From: SAR86 cluster bacterium AG-313-D11
GTDB taxonomy: Bacteria > Pseudomonadota > Gammaproteobacteria > Magnimaribacterales > D2472
Reading direction: 5' to 3'
Length of the DNA stretch: 64,000 nt
Assembly (NCBI GenBank): GCA_003284215.1
Contig: QBVW01000002.1
Coordinates: 1-64,000 of the forward strand
Position 1 is the first letter of the stretch. Every line of letters starts with the position of its first letter. Position numbers and translations under genes: made by a program. Below the pieces are notes generated by a model, which saw only the letters and a list, made by a program, of their open reading frames with translations, searched no databases and had not been told where the DNA came from. Positions 9,878 through 17,980 of the stretch are shown here, piece after piece.

Positions 9878-10099
9878 TGTTCTACTTTCATTGGCACTTT
9901 AGGGTCTAAGTCAAGCCCTTACTTCCTGGGCTGAAAATAGCAGATGGGTGTGCAGTCCATTGATAGTAAAGTAAAGGGACGGCACCGTTATGATACTCCG
10001 CACAATTTTCAATGCTCTAAAATTGAGCCAATATTAAAATAAGTAGGTTCTTCCTGAGCTTCCACTGTGGATAATTCGCACGCACATTCTTTTATAGAT

Positions 10100-11785
10100 T
10101 CAGCCCTTTTTAACAATTGCGCGTCGAGGCGCCCCTTCCCTCTGCTGTTTCTGCCATTGGGGATCCGTATATACCTTCAATGAAATCGAGGGCTCTGTAA
10201 CACCTTTGATTATATCCGCACCGCGCTCAGCAACCATCATGGTGGGCCCATTGAGATTACCATTGGGGATCGTGGGAAAAACTGATGAATCGACAATCCG
10301 CAATTTTTTCAAGCCTATCACTCTGAGATCTGGATCGACAACCGCCATGGAATCAACCCCTATCTTGCAGGTACACGATGGATGATAGGCACTGTCAACC
10401 GATTCACGAACAAAGGCGTCAATCTGATCATTGGTTTGAACCTCTGCCACGGGCTGAATCACTTCGTCTCGGAACGCATCCATTGCTGGCTGGCGCATAA
10501 TTTCTCGGGTTAAATGCACACAATCTCGAAATCCTTGCCTATCCTGCTCTGACTCCAGATAGTTAAAAAGTATTTCTGGATGCTGCTTTACGTCAAAAGA
10601 TACCGCCCTCACATGACCCCGACTGGTAGGCTTGTTATGACCAACATGCACTTGGAAGCCATGGTCGTTAAACGCCACCTTGCCATCATAGGTAATCGCG
10701 CCAGGCAAAAAATGATATTGAATGTCAGGCCACTTGACTCCGGCTCTGGAGCGGATAAACGCGCAAGATTCAAAGTGATTCGTTCGGCCTAAGCCCGTTT
10801 TAAACAAGAGCCAACGCGCTCCAATCAGGGCCTTATTAAATAATCCCAACTTACTATTGAGGCTTATCGGCTGTTTGCAGCGGTATTGAAAATTGAACTC
10901 TAGGTGATCTTGCAGATTCTCTCCGACTCCCGGCAAATCATGTACCACTTTAATCCCAGCTGCCTGCAACACCTCACCTGGCCCGACGCCTGAGACCTGC
11001 AGTAGATGCGGCGATCCGATCGCCCCAGCACAAAGGATTACCTCACGTCGCGCGGCAAATGTCTGCATTGTGCCGCGAACTTCGCATTGAATGCCTGTTG
11101 CCGTTTTGTGGTCAAAAACAACTTTAGTCACCAAGGCATGCTTTAATAATGTCAAGTTACTGCGCTTTTTTGCCGTGTCTAGATAGGCATGACTGGTAGA
11201 TGCACGTACCCCACGATCAACCGTCATAAATTTTTGTCCAAAGCCCTCTTGCCGGAAACCGTTATAGTCATCTGTTTCGGCGTAACCAGCATCGACCCCA
11301 GCGTCAATAAACGCGCGGTAGAGTGGGTTCTGCATGTTGTTACCTCCACTAACCGAAACAGGCCCGTCACTGCCAGCATACTCACTCGCAACGCACTCGT
11401 GACTCTCTAACTTTTTAAAGTAAGGCAAACAACTTTGATAGTTCCAACCAACCGCCCCACAGGCCTCCCATTCGTCATAATCGTGAGCATGACCTCTCAC
11501 ATATACCATACCGTTTATAGATGAAGTGCCGCCAAGTACTTTTCCTCGAGGACAGTTCATACGCCGATTATTTAAGTATGGTTCTGGCGCACTTTCGAAC
11601 CCCCAATTATATTTTTTACTGTTCATTGGGATGCCCAGAGCCGAAGGCATGCGAATAAACATACTGCGATCACTGCCACCATATTCCAACAGCAATACGG
11701 AACAATTAGAATCCTCACTGAGGCGCGAAGCAACAATTGCTCCTGCAGAACCAGCGCCTACCACAATGTAGTCGTACTCTTTCAT
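10100..11785 (-). CDS. betA: GMC oxidoreductase, BetA-type choline dehydrogenase
   Basis: A 561-aa FAD enzyme that follows E. coli BetA closely over its length: N-terminal dinucleotide-binding GAGSAG (residues 10-15), [20 protein letters not shown] (GMC signature), [22 protein letters not shown], and the C-terminal catalytic His in SAYHPSCTC with a later Asn in GNLNGPT. BetA oxidises choline to betaine aldehyde, and often on to betaine, at the membrane. No separate betaine aldehyde dehydrogenase or BetI regulator is adjacent. It lies 31 bp downstream of the BCCT carrier, in the GC-rich segment. A broader alcohol specificity cannot be excluded. Confidence 0.85.
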   Translation of the reverse strand: MKEYDYIVVGAGSAGAIVASRLSEDSNCSVLLLEYGGSDRSMFIRMPSALGIPMNSKKYNWGFESAPEPYLNNRRMNCPRGKVLGGTSSINGMVYVRGHAHDYDEWEACGAVGWNYQSCLPYFKKLESHECVASEYAGSDGPVSVSGGNNMQNPLYRAFIDAGVDAGYAETDDYNGFRQEGFGQKFMTVDRGVRASTSHAYLDTAKKRSNLTLLKHALVTKVVFDHKTATGIQCEVRGTMQTFAARREVILCAGAIGSPHLLQVSGVGPGEVLQAAGIKVVHDLPGVGENLQDHLEFNFQYRCKQPISLNSKLGLFNKALIGARWLLFKTGLGRTNHFESCAFIRSRAGVKWPDIQYHFLPGAITYDGKVAFNDHGFQVHVGHNKPTSRGHVRAVSFDVKQHPEILFNYLESEQDRQGFRDCVHLTREIMRQPAMDAFRDEVIQPVAEVQTNDQIDAFVRESVDSAYHPSCTCKIGVDSMAVVDPDLRVIGLKKLRIVDSSVFPTIPNGNLNGPTMMVAERGADIIKGVTEPSISLKVYTDPQWQKQQREGAPRRAIVKKG

Positions 11786-11816
11786 TTAATGCATGCTTTC
11801 CATAACCTTCAAACTG

Positions 11817-12962
11817 TTAACTATCCACTGCGAGCACAAAACTGTCGCGCAGTTTTTTTCTATGCTTGAACACAAGACTATAAATTACTACATATAGGCC
11901 AATAACAACTAACCCTACCCACTCAATTTTAAGCGGTGTGAGCTGATATAACAGCACCAGAGTACCGAGCAACAAACAATTTCCTAGAACGTATTGTGCA
12001 CGCCCCAGTCGCTCAACACCAAAATCCAAATTGTCAGTGTATAGACGGATAAGTGAGTCGAGAGAGTTAATCACAAAAATCACACCAAGAGTCACCATCG
12101 CCCAGCGGAGCATTCCTGTAACAGCGATACTATTATAAAAATAGTAATACAGTGTTGAAAACCACAACGCTATAGCTACAGAGGGAATGACCAATAAGGC
12201 GATCAGTAATTGCCAGGTTTTAAGCCCGCAGACAAATCTCGCAACAAACTGACCTATCATGATGCTCCAGGCAAACCACCAACATAAATACCAGCCATGG
12301 TAGTCGCTGATCGGACTAATGAAGCGGTGAATATTCTTAAAATAGCCGGTCAGGTTGACCATGGAATCCAAGTATCCGCTAACCGAGGTGCCTGAAGCCC
12401 CAAGCATGACTAACGTTAGCACTATAAATAACGCGCTAGACCCTAAGCTGAGGAGTTTAATATACCGGATATCAGTGCTCGAAAAAACTCCTATAAAAAT
12501 GATAAGACCTACTAAGAGGTACTGCTGAAAGAGAGAAATTCCGGCAATATAACTGGGCACATAACTGAGAAATAAATAGGCGGTAAATGCACAGGTGGCA
12601 ATAATAATGAAATTATTAATCCAACGGATGGGTCTGTATTGGAAAAGTCCCAGCTGGGGCTCTACAACGCAAAAATAGAAGGTGGTTAAAAAATAAAAGG
12701 CCCAGACTAGAAAGCCCCAGAAACCAAATTCAATCGCCAGCGGATTCGTGAAACTATAGGCCTCCTCAGTTGCATAGACAGGGAACTCTACAAGGGGAAA
12801 CATAATCAAGCCAACATCTAGTCCAGAGGTAAATAAAATTGCTGAAAAGGCTAATAGCGACATCGGTGTTTTTCCAACACATCGAACATTGCGCCATTTA
12901 ACACAGACAATGACTGAGGTCGTCAAGGTGATCGCAATTGCCACTGTAAGTATTTCGTACAT
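11817..12962 (-). CDS. Compact BCCT-family (choline/betaine-type) transporter
   Basis: A 381-aa protein with about 11-12 hydrophobic segments. The BCCT signature helix is recognisable (YHGWYLCWWFAWSIMIGQF followed by VARF), as is the early FSAILFTSGLDVGLIMF segment, equivalent to the glycine-rich substrate/ion region of BetP/BetT. BCCT carriers import quaternary ammonium compounds. It is much shorter than the usual 500-650 aa and lacks long termini. I chose ATG 12962 because GGGAGG lies 6 nt upstream; ATG 12965 and an upstream start at 13022 are alternatives. It pairs with BetA, suggesting choline uptake. Confidence 0.75.
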   Translation of the reverse strand: MYEILTVAIAITLTTSVIVCVKWRNVRCVGKTPMSLLAFSAILFTSGLDVGLIMFPLVEFPVYATEEAYSFTNPLAIEFGFWGFLVWAFYFLTTFYFCVVEPQLGLFQYRPIRWINNFIIIATCAFTAYLFLSYVPSYIAGISLFQQYLLVGLIIFIGVFSSTDIRYIKLLSLGSSALFIVLTLVMLGASGTSVSGYLDSMVNLTGYFKNIHRFISPISDYHGWYLCWWFAWSIMIGQFVARFVCGLKTWQLLIALLVIPSVAIALWFSTLYYYFYNSIAVTGMLRWAMVTLGVIFVINSLDSLIRLYTDNLDFGVERLGRAQYVLGNCLLLGTLVLLYQLTPLKIEWVGLVVIGLYVVIYSLVFKHRKKLRDSFVLAVDS

Positions 12963-13090
12963 CATCTCCCTCCCAAACAGCATTGCAGATTTATATAGGT
13001 TATTACTATAGCAAACACACATCGAGGATTACGAGCGAAATTTTTCTACATCAAGTAAGATTAAATCAAACTTATTTTTTAGGAGAGATT

Positions 13091-13177
13091 ATGCGAAAAG
13101 ACATCAAAATAACGCTTATATCGGTATTAGTAGGAATAGTAATTGGAGTGGTTGGTACATTGATGGGTTGGCTCTAA
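13091..13177 (+). CDS. Small single-pass membrane peptide (28 aa)
   Basis: A short ORF starting at ATG 13091 with AGGAGAG 3-9 bp upstream encodes MRKDIKITLISVLVGIVIGV and eight more residues: a charged N-terminus followed by one transmembrane helix. It has native-like low GC and lies just right of the GC-rich segment. The translation signal is strong for so short an ORF, but no family is recognised. It may be a leader or a stand-alone microprotein. Confidence 0.45.
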   Translation: MRKDIKITLISVLVGIVIGVVGTLMGWL

Positions 13178-13193
13178 TTTTTAAGGAGAGATT

Positions 13194-13307
13194 ATGAAAA
13201 AACTAATAGCTTTAATTTTAATAAGTAAATTGGCTGTATTATTTTCTAAGTTTAGAATTTTTTCGGATAGCTATCATAGAATTCAAAACCCAATACAAGT
13301 TAGCTAG
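13194..13307 (+). CDS. Possible small ORF with duplicated upstream region (37 aa)
   Basis: ATG 13194 is preceded by AAGGAGAGATT, nearly the same leader as at 13091 (both read TTTTT..AGGAGAGATTATG). It encodes a Lys-rich hydrophobic N-terminus (MKKLIALILISKLAVLF) followed by an unremarkable tail that runs antisense into the end of the 88-aa minus-strand gene. It may be a truncated signal-peptide-bearing gene or a decayed duplicate of the preceding ORF's leader. Weak evidence. Confidence 0.25.
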   Translation: MKKLIALILISKLAVLFSKFRIFSDSYHRIQNPIQVS

Positions 13308-13505
13308 TATAAATATGTAAAGTCCAGCATAAGCTTGAACTGCTATAGCTGCTATGCAGCCAATGGTCATAGCCAGATACCCAAGTATTCTCTTATTTAT
13401 TTTTTTAGAGACCATCAGGGGTGCAGCTAAAACTGTACCAAAAAACACGCTAATCATCTGTAAAATAGTTATTGAATTCAACTCAGTTCCAAAAAAATAA
13501 GCCAT
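13239..13505 (-). CDS. Hypothetical small membrane protein (88 aa)
   Basis: An 88-residue protein with three hydrophobic segments (about residues 12-32, 40-60 and 61-78) and a basic C-terminus (RKNSKLRK). I do not recognise the family. ATG 13505 has no evident Shine-Dalgarno sequence. It is transcribed leftward between two rightward small ORFs. The pattern of hydrophobic segments with basic loops supports a real inner-membrane protein. Confidence 0.45.
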   Translation of the reverse strand: MAYFFGTELNSITILQMISVFFGTVLAAPLMVSKKINKRILGYLAMTIGCIAAIAVQAYAGLYIFILANLYWVLNSMIAIRKNSKLRK

Positions 13506-13651
13506 TATCTGGCTTTTTTTTTAAAAGTAAATACTTTTTTATTCTTATTTAATTTCTATAAAAATAATGAAGATTTTGGTTTAAATATTTAATAATATTG
13601 ATTCAGCAAAAAAGGTTTTTTATTGACTTAAATAAGCTATCTTTGTTTAAT

Positions 13652-13732
13652 ATGAGCTAACGTTCATCCTTTCATGGGACGGAAGTAGGTAATAGTACTG
13701 AAGGAACGCATCTTATTGCCAACCGGCAGGAG
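13652..13732 (+). ncRNA. Candidate structured 5' leader RNA upstream of DUF4177-like gene
   Basis: Nested pairings are visible: CGTTC (13661-13665) with GAACG (13704-13708) closes a domain containing hairpin CTTTC (13669-13673) / GGAAG (13681-13685) with loop ATGGGAC. A second small hairpin TGCC-AACC-GGCA (13717-13728) abuts the AGGAG ribosome-binding site. The stretch is richer in G+C than the AT-rich DNA before it, and holds two minimal ORFs (ATG AGC TAA at 13652; a four-codon one at 13674). It could be a cis-regulatory leader or a small RNA. No known Rfam class is assigned. Confidence 0.4.
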
Positions 13733-13738
13733 ATGAAA

Positions 13739-13954
13739 ATGACTAAATGGGAATATAAAATTGTGGATCATAGCAATTCAACTTCAATGGGATACTCTAA
13801 CGAGGAAACGGAAGCATTTAAAATTGAATATAAAGATGCTGTACATTGGAAATATGAAATGTCTATGATTGAATTAAATAAGCTTGGTCAAGAAGGCTGG
13901 GAATTAGTCACTCAAGATGGCGCAAATCAAATATATTTAAGACGCCCAATATAA
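13739..13954 (+). CDS. DUF4177-like small protein (71 aa)
   Basis: A soluble 71-aa protein with the WEYKIV N-terminal strand and the ELNKLGQEGWELV motif near residues 46-58 that characterise the DUF4177 group, followed by YLRRP. Function is unknown. The RBS decides the start: AGGAG (13728-13732) abuts ATG 13733 with no spacer but is 6 nt from ATG 13739, which is therefore preferred. The gene follows the candidate leader RNA and is 4 bp upstream of a membrane protein gene. Confidence 0.7.
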   Translation: MTKWEYKIVDHSNSTSMGYSNEETEAFKIEYKDAVHWKYEMSMIELNKLGQEGWELVTQDGANQIYLRRPI

Positions 13955-13958
13955 AGTA

Positions 13959-14558
13959 ATGTCATTAGAGGAGCTTAGGGTAATAACAATTGTTTATGTT
14001 AGCGCCCTTGCTCCTCTAATTATTTATTTTTACAAAAAAGATGAAATTCCGCTCTGGGTACCATCAATATATTTGGGATCATTTCTAGTCTGCTCTTTTG
14101 GCTGGGAGCTTTGGTTTACCTATGGTTGGATTGAAGGCGATCCAGTTAATTTCAGAAGATCAGATACTCTAAACACATGGATTCCTTTACATATAAATTG
14201 GCTATTAAACTCAATGGCAGATGCAGGAACTATTTCACTTGGAGGTCTCTGGTTAATGTGGAGATGCAGTGGAAAAAATATTCAAGTCTTTCAACAATGG
14301 AGCTGGTCTGCATTTAGTATTTTATTTATCTGGTGCATTGCGCAGAATCTTTTTGTGGAGCTATTTTTGTATCATGATCAATTATCTGAGGGCAAATTAC
14401 TTTCATGGGCTCCTCTGGCTCCCACAGGCCAATTTTTTAACCCACTAATATTTGAATTCAATCAAAGAAGTGTAATGTTTCAAACTCAACTACCTTGGTT
14501 AATTTTGCCAGGTATTTTATATTATTCAGTTATTAAAATAGTGAGTTCAAATAAATAA
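13959..14558 (+). CDS. Hypothetical multi-pass membrane protein (199 aa)
   Basis: A 199-aa protein rich in Trp with about five hydrophobic segments (residues 8-24, 32-50, 78-100, 112-135 and 175-194). The conserved-looking segment FGWELWFTYGWIEGDP may lie at a membrane interface. I do not recognise the family. It starts 4 bp after the DUF4177-like stop, so the two are probably cotranscribed. It is followed 34 bp later by an APC permease. Confidence 0.6.
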   Translation: MSLEELRVITIVYVSALAPLIIYFYKKDEIPLWVPSIYLGSFLVCSFGWELWFTYGWIEGDPVNFRRSDTLNTWIPLHINWLLNSMADAGTISLGGLWLMWRCSGKNIQVFQQWSWSAFSILFIWCIAQNLFVELFLYHDQLSEGKLLSWAPLAPTGQFFNPLIFEFNQRSVMFQTQLPWLILPGILYYSVIKIVSSNK

Positions 14559-14592
14559 TTGAGCCAAACAAGCGCCCTACAACATCCAAATA

Positions 14593-15879
14593 ATGAATAG
14601 TAATAATCGAAGAATCATAGGATTTTGGCGTGGGTGGTCAATAGCGGTTGGTTGTGCAGTAGGCTCTGGTATTTTTATGATGCCAACGATGCTAGCACCA
14701 TATGGAATGCTTGGATGGGGTGGATGGCTCATAGCTGGAGGAGGTTCAATCCTGGTTGCTTTAACCATGGCAAAATTAGTGAAAAGGATTCCTAAGACAG
14801 GCGGACCTTATGTATACGTAAATGAAGGGCTAGGAAAATTTTCAGGCTTTATAATTGCTTGGACTTATTGGGTTGCTTGCATCTCAGCGATAGCTGGAAT
14901 CTCAATTGCATTTGTGGGATATTTAGGTTTTTTTGCTCCCGCAATATCAAACTCACCAATTTATTCTTTGCTTGCATCGCTAATGCTTGTTTGGATTATG
15001 ATTATTTTAAATATTAGAAGTTTAGAATATAGCTCTCAATTCCAACTTATATCGACTCTATTAAAATTATTGCCACTTATATTTATTATTTTGCTTGGTG
15101 CAACAAACTTTAATGTTGCTAATTTGCCAGAGTTCAACCCAACTAATCTTCATCCAATTTCGTTACTTGCAACAGTAACAACTCTTGTGATGTGGTCATT
15201 TATCGGTATTGAAACAGCAACTGTACCAGCAGACAATATTATTAATCCTCAAGAGACTATTCCAAAAGTATTGATTGCATCAGTTTTAACAATTCTCATT
15301 TTTTATATCTTTGTAAGCATTGCCATAGCTTCAATTGTGCCAGCAAATGAGTTACTTGATTCTTCTGCACCTTTTACATTGGCGGCAACAAAAATTCTAG
15401 GTGTTACCGGAGGCACCATCATAAGTATTGGAGCCTTGATCTCTACGCTGGGCTCATTAAATGCAAATACTCTAACTGCTGGTAACTTGAGTCTCGCAGC
15501 TGCAAGAGATGGATTGCTTCCAAGAAAATTTGTTGTGTTAACCAAAGCAGGCACTCCAATTTTTACATATCTACTTGCTGGATTTTTTGTAAGCATCCTA
15601 CTGATATTGAATTATACGAAAGGTATTGTGAATGCGTTTATATTTATGGCAATGCTATCAACTCTGTCTACATTAATTGCCTACGCATTCTGCGCAATAG
15701 CTGAATTTAAATTTGCTCATGCAGATCAGAGAAATCAAACAAGAAAGAATGCTCTTTTGTTATCCTGTGGAACATTTTTATATGCTTTTTTTGCTATTTG
15801 GGGAGCTGGGATTGAAATGATAATCTATTCTCTGATCTTGATTATAATTGGCATACCAATATACCTGCTCAAAAAATAA
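14593..15879 (+). CDS. APC-superfamily amino acid permease
   Basis: A 428-aa, 12-TM carrier. The TM1 signature GSGIFMMPTMLAPYG (residues 23-37) and the consensus loop KRIPKTGGPYVYVNEGLG are diagnostic for the APC family, with similarity to the basic amino acid/polyamine group. It probably imports an amino acid or derivative. The stop is 4 bp before the DDAH-like gene, which in turn overlaps a Rieske oxygenase gene, so the carrier probably brings in the substrate of these enzymes. An arginine derivative is a reasonable guess, not shown by sequence. Confidence 0.88.
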   Translation: MNSNNRRIIGFWRGWSIAVGCAVGSGIFMMPTMLAPYGMLGWGGWLIAGGGSILVALTMAKLVKRIPKTGGPYVYVNEGLGKFSGFIIAWTYWVACISAIAGISIAFVGYLGFFAPAISNSPIYSLLASLMLVWIMIILNIRSLEYSSQFQLISTLLKLLPLIFIILLGATNFNVANLPEFNPTNLHPISLLATVTTLVMWSFIGIETATVPADNIINPQETIPKVLIASVLTILIFYIFVSIAIASIVPANELLDSSAPFTLAATKILGVTGGTIISIGALISTLGSLNANTLTAGNLSLAAARDGLLPRKFVVLTKAGTPIFTYLLAGFFVSILLILNYTKGIVNAFIFMAMLSTLSTLIAYAFCAIAEFKFAHADQRNQTRKNALLLSCGTFLYAFFAIWGAGIEMIIYSLILIIIGIPIYLLKK

Positions 15880-15883
15880 TATT

Positions 15884-16756
15884 ATGAACATCTTGAATGA
15901 ATATTCTCAAATAAAAGAGGTTGCCATAAGGTCGCCCCTCTCAAGCTTTATCGATGAGGCTAAACTTTCAAGTGAATGGGAGGCCTTAAGATTTCATTCA
16001 AAACCTGATTTAAAGCAAGCAATAATTGAATATAATTATTTCAGAGATATGCTTGATGATGATGCCGTCACAATTATAGACTTGCCCTCTTCAAAACTCT
16101 TAACACTTGATAGCATCTACACGAGGGATAGCATTTTAATATCTAAAAAAGGATTGATACTTTGCAATATGGGCAGATCTTCGAGAACACCTGAGGCTTC
16201 AGAAAATTTTAAAACGCTTCAGTCTAGGGGCTATAAAATTGCCGGTCAAATCAAAGCACCAGGAACACTTGAGGGAGGTGATTTTATATGGATTGATGAT
16301 CACCATGCTGCTGTAGGGCTTGGACCAAGAACAAATGTTGAGGGTATTCGTCAATTAAAAGAAATATTAGGTCTTTCGGTTGAATTACATATTGTTGATC
16401 TGCCAGAACCCAGCCATCCAGATAATGTCTTGCATTTAATGTCGATAATTTCTCCACTGGATAAGAATCTAGCACTCGTATACAAACCACTCATGCCAAA
16501 GTCATTTACTAGCTGGCTTAGTAGACTTGGTATAAAGTTTGTAGAAGTATCAGATCAAGAGTATTTGTTAATGGGATGTAATGTTTTAGCAACCTCACCA
16601 AGATCAGTAATTATGCTTGAATATTTACCTGGAGTTCAGTTTGAACTTGAAAGAGCTGGATGTGAAGTGAAGGTATATAAGGGTATGGAAATTAGTCGAA
16701 AAGGAGAAGGTGGCCCAACTTGCCTGACTAGACCTTTAAAAAGAGTTAATCAATGA
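15884..16756 (+). CDS. Dimethylargininase (DDAH)/arginine deiminase-superfamily hydrolase
   Basis: A 290-aa member of the guanidino-group-modifying (amidinotransferase) superfamily. Key residues: TRD (80-82), EGGD (130-133), catalytic His178 in HPDNVLHL, and nucleophile Cys280 in GGPTCLTRPL. DDAH enzymes cleave Ng-methylated arginines to citrulline and methylamines; relatives act on arginine or other guanidines. ATG 15884 is preferred because the upstream TTG at 15848 would overlap the permease end. It follows the APC permease by 4 bp and its TGA overlaps the ATG of the Rieske gene. Exact substrate undetermined. Confidence 0.82.
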   Translation: MNILNEYSQIKEVAIRSPLSSFIDEAKLSSEWEALRFHSKPDLKQAIIEYNYFRDMLDDDAVTIIDLPSSKLLTLDSIYTRDSILISKKGLILCNMGRSSRTPEASENFKTLQSRGYKIAGQIKAPGTLEGGDFIWIDDHHAAVGLGPRTNVEGIRQLKEILGLSVELHIVDLPEPSHPDNVLHLMSIISPLDKNLALVYKPLMPKSFTSWLSRLGIKFVEVSDQEYLLMGCNVLATSPRSVIMLEYLPGVQFELERAGCEVKVYKGMEISRKGEGGPTCLTRPLKRVNQ

Positions 16757-17928
16757 GCGATCTATATAAAAGCCTGCCAGGCTGGACATATTCAAGCGAA
16801 GCATTTTTTGAATTAGAGAAAACAGAATTAATCCTAAAGAATTGGCAATTAGTGTGCCATCTCTCAAATATACCGAAAAAAGGAGATTTTTTTACATTTG
16901 AGATTTTTAATGAACGCATTTTTGTAATACGCGACGATGGGTACAACGTTAATGCATTTCATAATTTATGCTCCCATCGAGGCACTAAATTAATTGATGA
17001 AATTTCAGGAACCTTGAATGGAAAGATAACCTGTCCATATCATGCATGGGGATATAACTTTCAAGGAGAGCTGATCAAGGTTCCTTATGAAAATCAATTT
17101 AAAAATTTAAATAAATCTAATCATGGACTGCAGAGTGTTGAGCTAGAAATTTTTCAAGGATTCATCTTTGTAAAACTGCTAGCATCAGACACGCCGAGTG
17201 TCCAAGAACAATTTGCACCCTACCTTCATGAAATTAAGCCATATAGATTTGAAGAAATGCAACCTTTAGGCCGGGTCACAATGAGACCTAGAAAGGTTAA
17301 CTGGAAACAAATTGCTGATAACTATATTGATGCTTTGCACATACCCGTTGCACATTCAGGTTTATCAAATCTAGTTGGTAAGAGTTATGGAGTTGAAGTC
17401 TCAAGTAATAATGGCTGCATACACAAAATGTGGGGAGATGGTAAAAATATTCGTAAAGATAATTTATCAAATATTTTGTACGACAAATATCTACCACCTA
17501 TGGATCATCTTCCAGATGATAAGCAGAGATATTGGCTTTATTATAGATTGTGGCCAAATTTAGCCTTTGATATTTATCCAGAACAAATGGACTTCATGCA
17601 ATTTATACCAATTGATGCTCAGACCACTATGATCAGAGAGATAGCTTATGCGTTGCCAGATAGTCGAAGAGAAACGAAAGCTGCGCAATATTTAAATTGG
17701 AGAATTAATAGACAGGTTAATAATGAAGATACGCAATTAATTAATTGGGTGCAAGAAGGAATGAATACAAATAAATTTAAAGACGGACCTTTAGCTGAAA
17801 CAGAAATATGTTTGATCGATAGCGCAATAAAAATAAGAAATTCAATACCAATTGCATCTATGCAAATAGCGCCAAAAGAATCTGAGATAAAAAAAATTAA
17901 TGCAGAATTAATGAGCTTATCCACTTAA
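16753..17928 (+). CDS. Rieske non-heme iron oxygenase, alpha subunit
   Basis: A 391-aa ring-hydroxylating-oxygenase-type protein. The Rieske [2Fe-2S] ligands are Cys73/His75 (NLCSHRG) and Cys94/His97 (CPYHAW). The mononuclear iron site is Asp193-x-x-His196-x4-His201 (NYIDALHIPVAH). It resembles the single-component, often N-demethylating or C-H hydroxylating enzymes (betaine, carnitine or stachydrine type) more than aromatic dioxygenases. No ferredoxin reductase gene is adjacent, so electrons must come from elsewhere. Start ATG overlaps the DDAH-like stop (ATGA), indicating coupled translation. Confidence 0.85.
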   Translation: MSDLYKSLPGWTYSSEAFFELEKTELILKNWQLVCHLSNIPKKGDFFTFEIFNERIFVIRDDGYNVNAFHNLCSHRGTKLIDEISGTLNGKITCPYHAWGYNFQGELIKVPYENQFKNLNKSNHGLQSVELEIFQGFIFVKLLASDTPSVQEQFAPYLHEIKPYRFEEMQPLGRVTMRPRKVNWKQIADNYIDALHIPVAHSGLSNLVGKSYGVEVSSNNGCIHKMWGDGKNIRKDNLSNILYDKYLPPMDHLPDDKQRYWLYYRLWPNLAFDIYPEQMDFMQFIPIDAQTTMIREIAYALPDSRRETKAAQYLNWRINRQVNNEDTQLINWVQEGMNTNKFKDGPLAETEICLIDSAIKIRNSIPIASMQIAPKESEIKKINAELMSLST

Positions 17929-17980
17929 CAATTATTTTTTTTTCATTAAACTTAATTAAAAATAATCAATACAACTAATT

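Larger units (their letters stand above)
9885..13030. other. GC-rich, probably horizontally acquired segment (choline uptake/oxidation)
   Basis: Hand counts of sampled 60-base lines give about 45-50% G+C here against about 33-37% on both sides. Codon choice is also different (many GCC, CGC and CTG codons). The segment holds a BCCT carrier, a BetA-type dehydrogenase and about 200 bp of non-coding sequence at the left edge. No integrase, transposase or clear terminal repeat is visible. Both boundaries are estimates to within some tens of bases. Confidence 0.6.

Noticed and set aside
12983-13177. 64-aa ORF starting at 12983
   Set aside because: Its upstream part runs antisense into the BCCT start region; the strong RBS supports only the 28-aa ORF from 13091.
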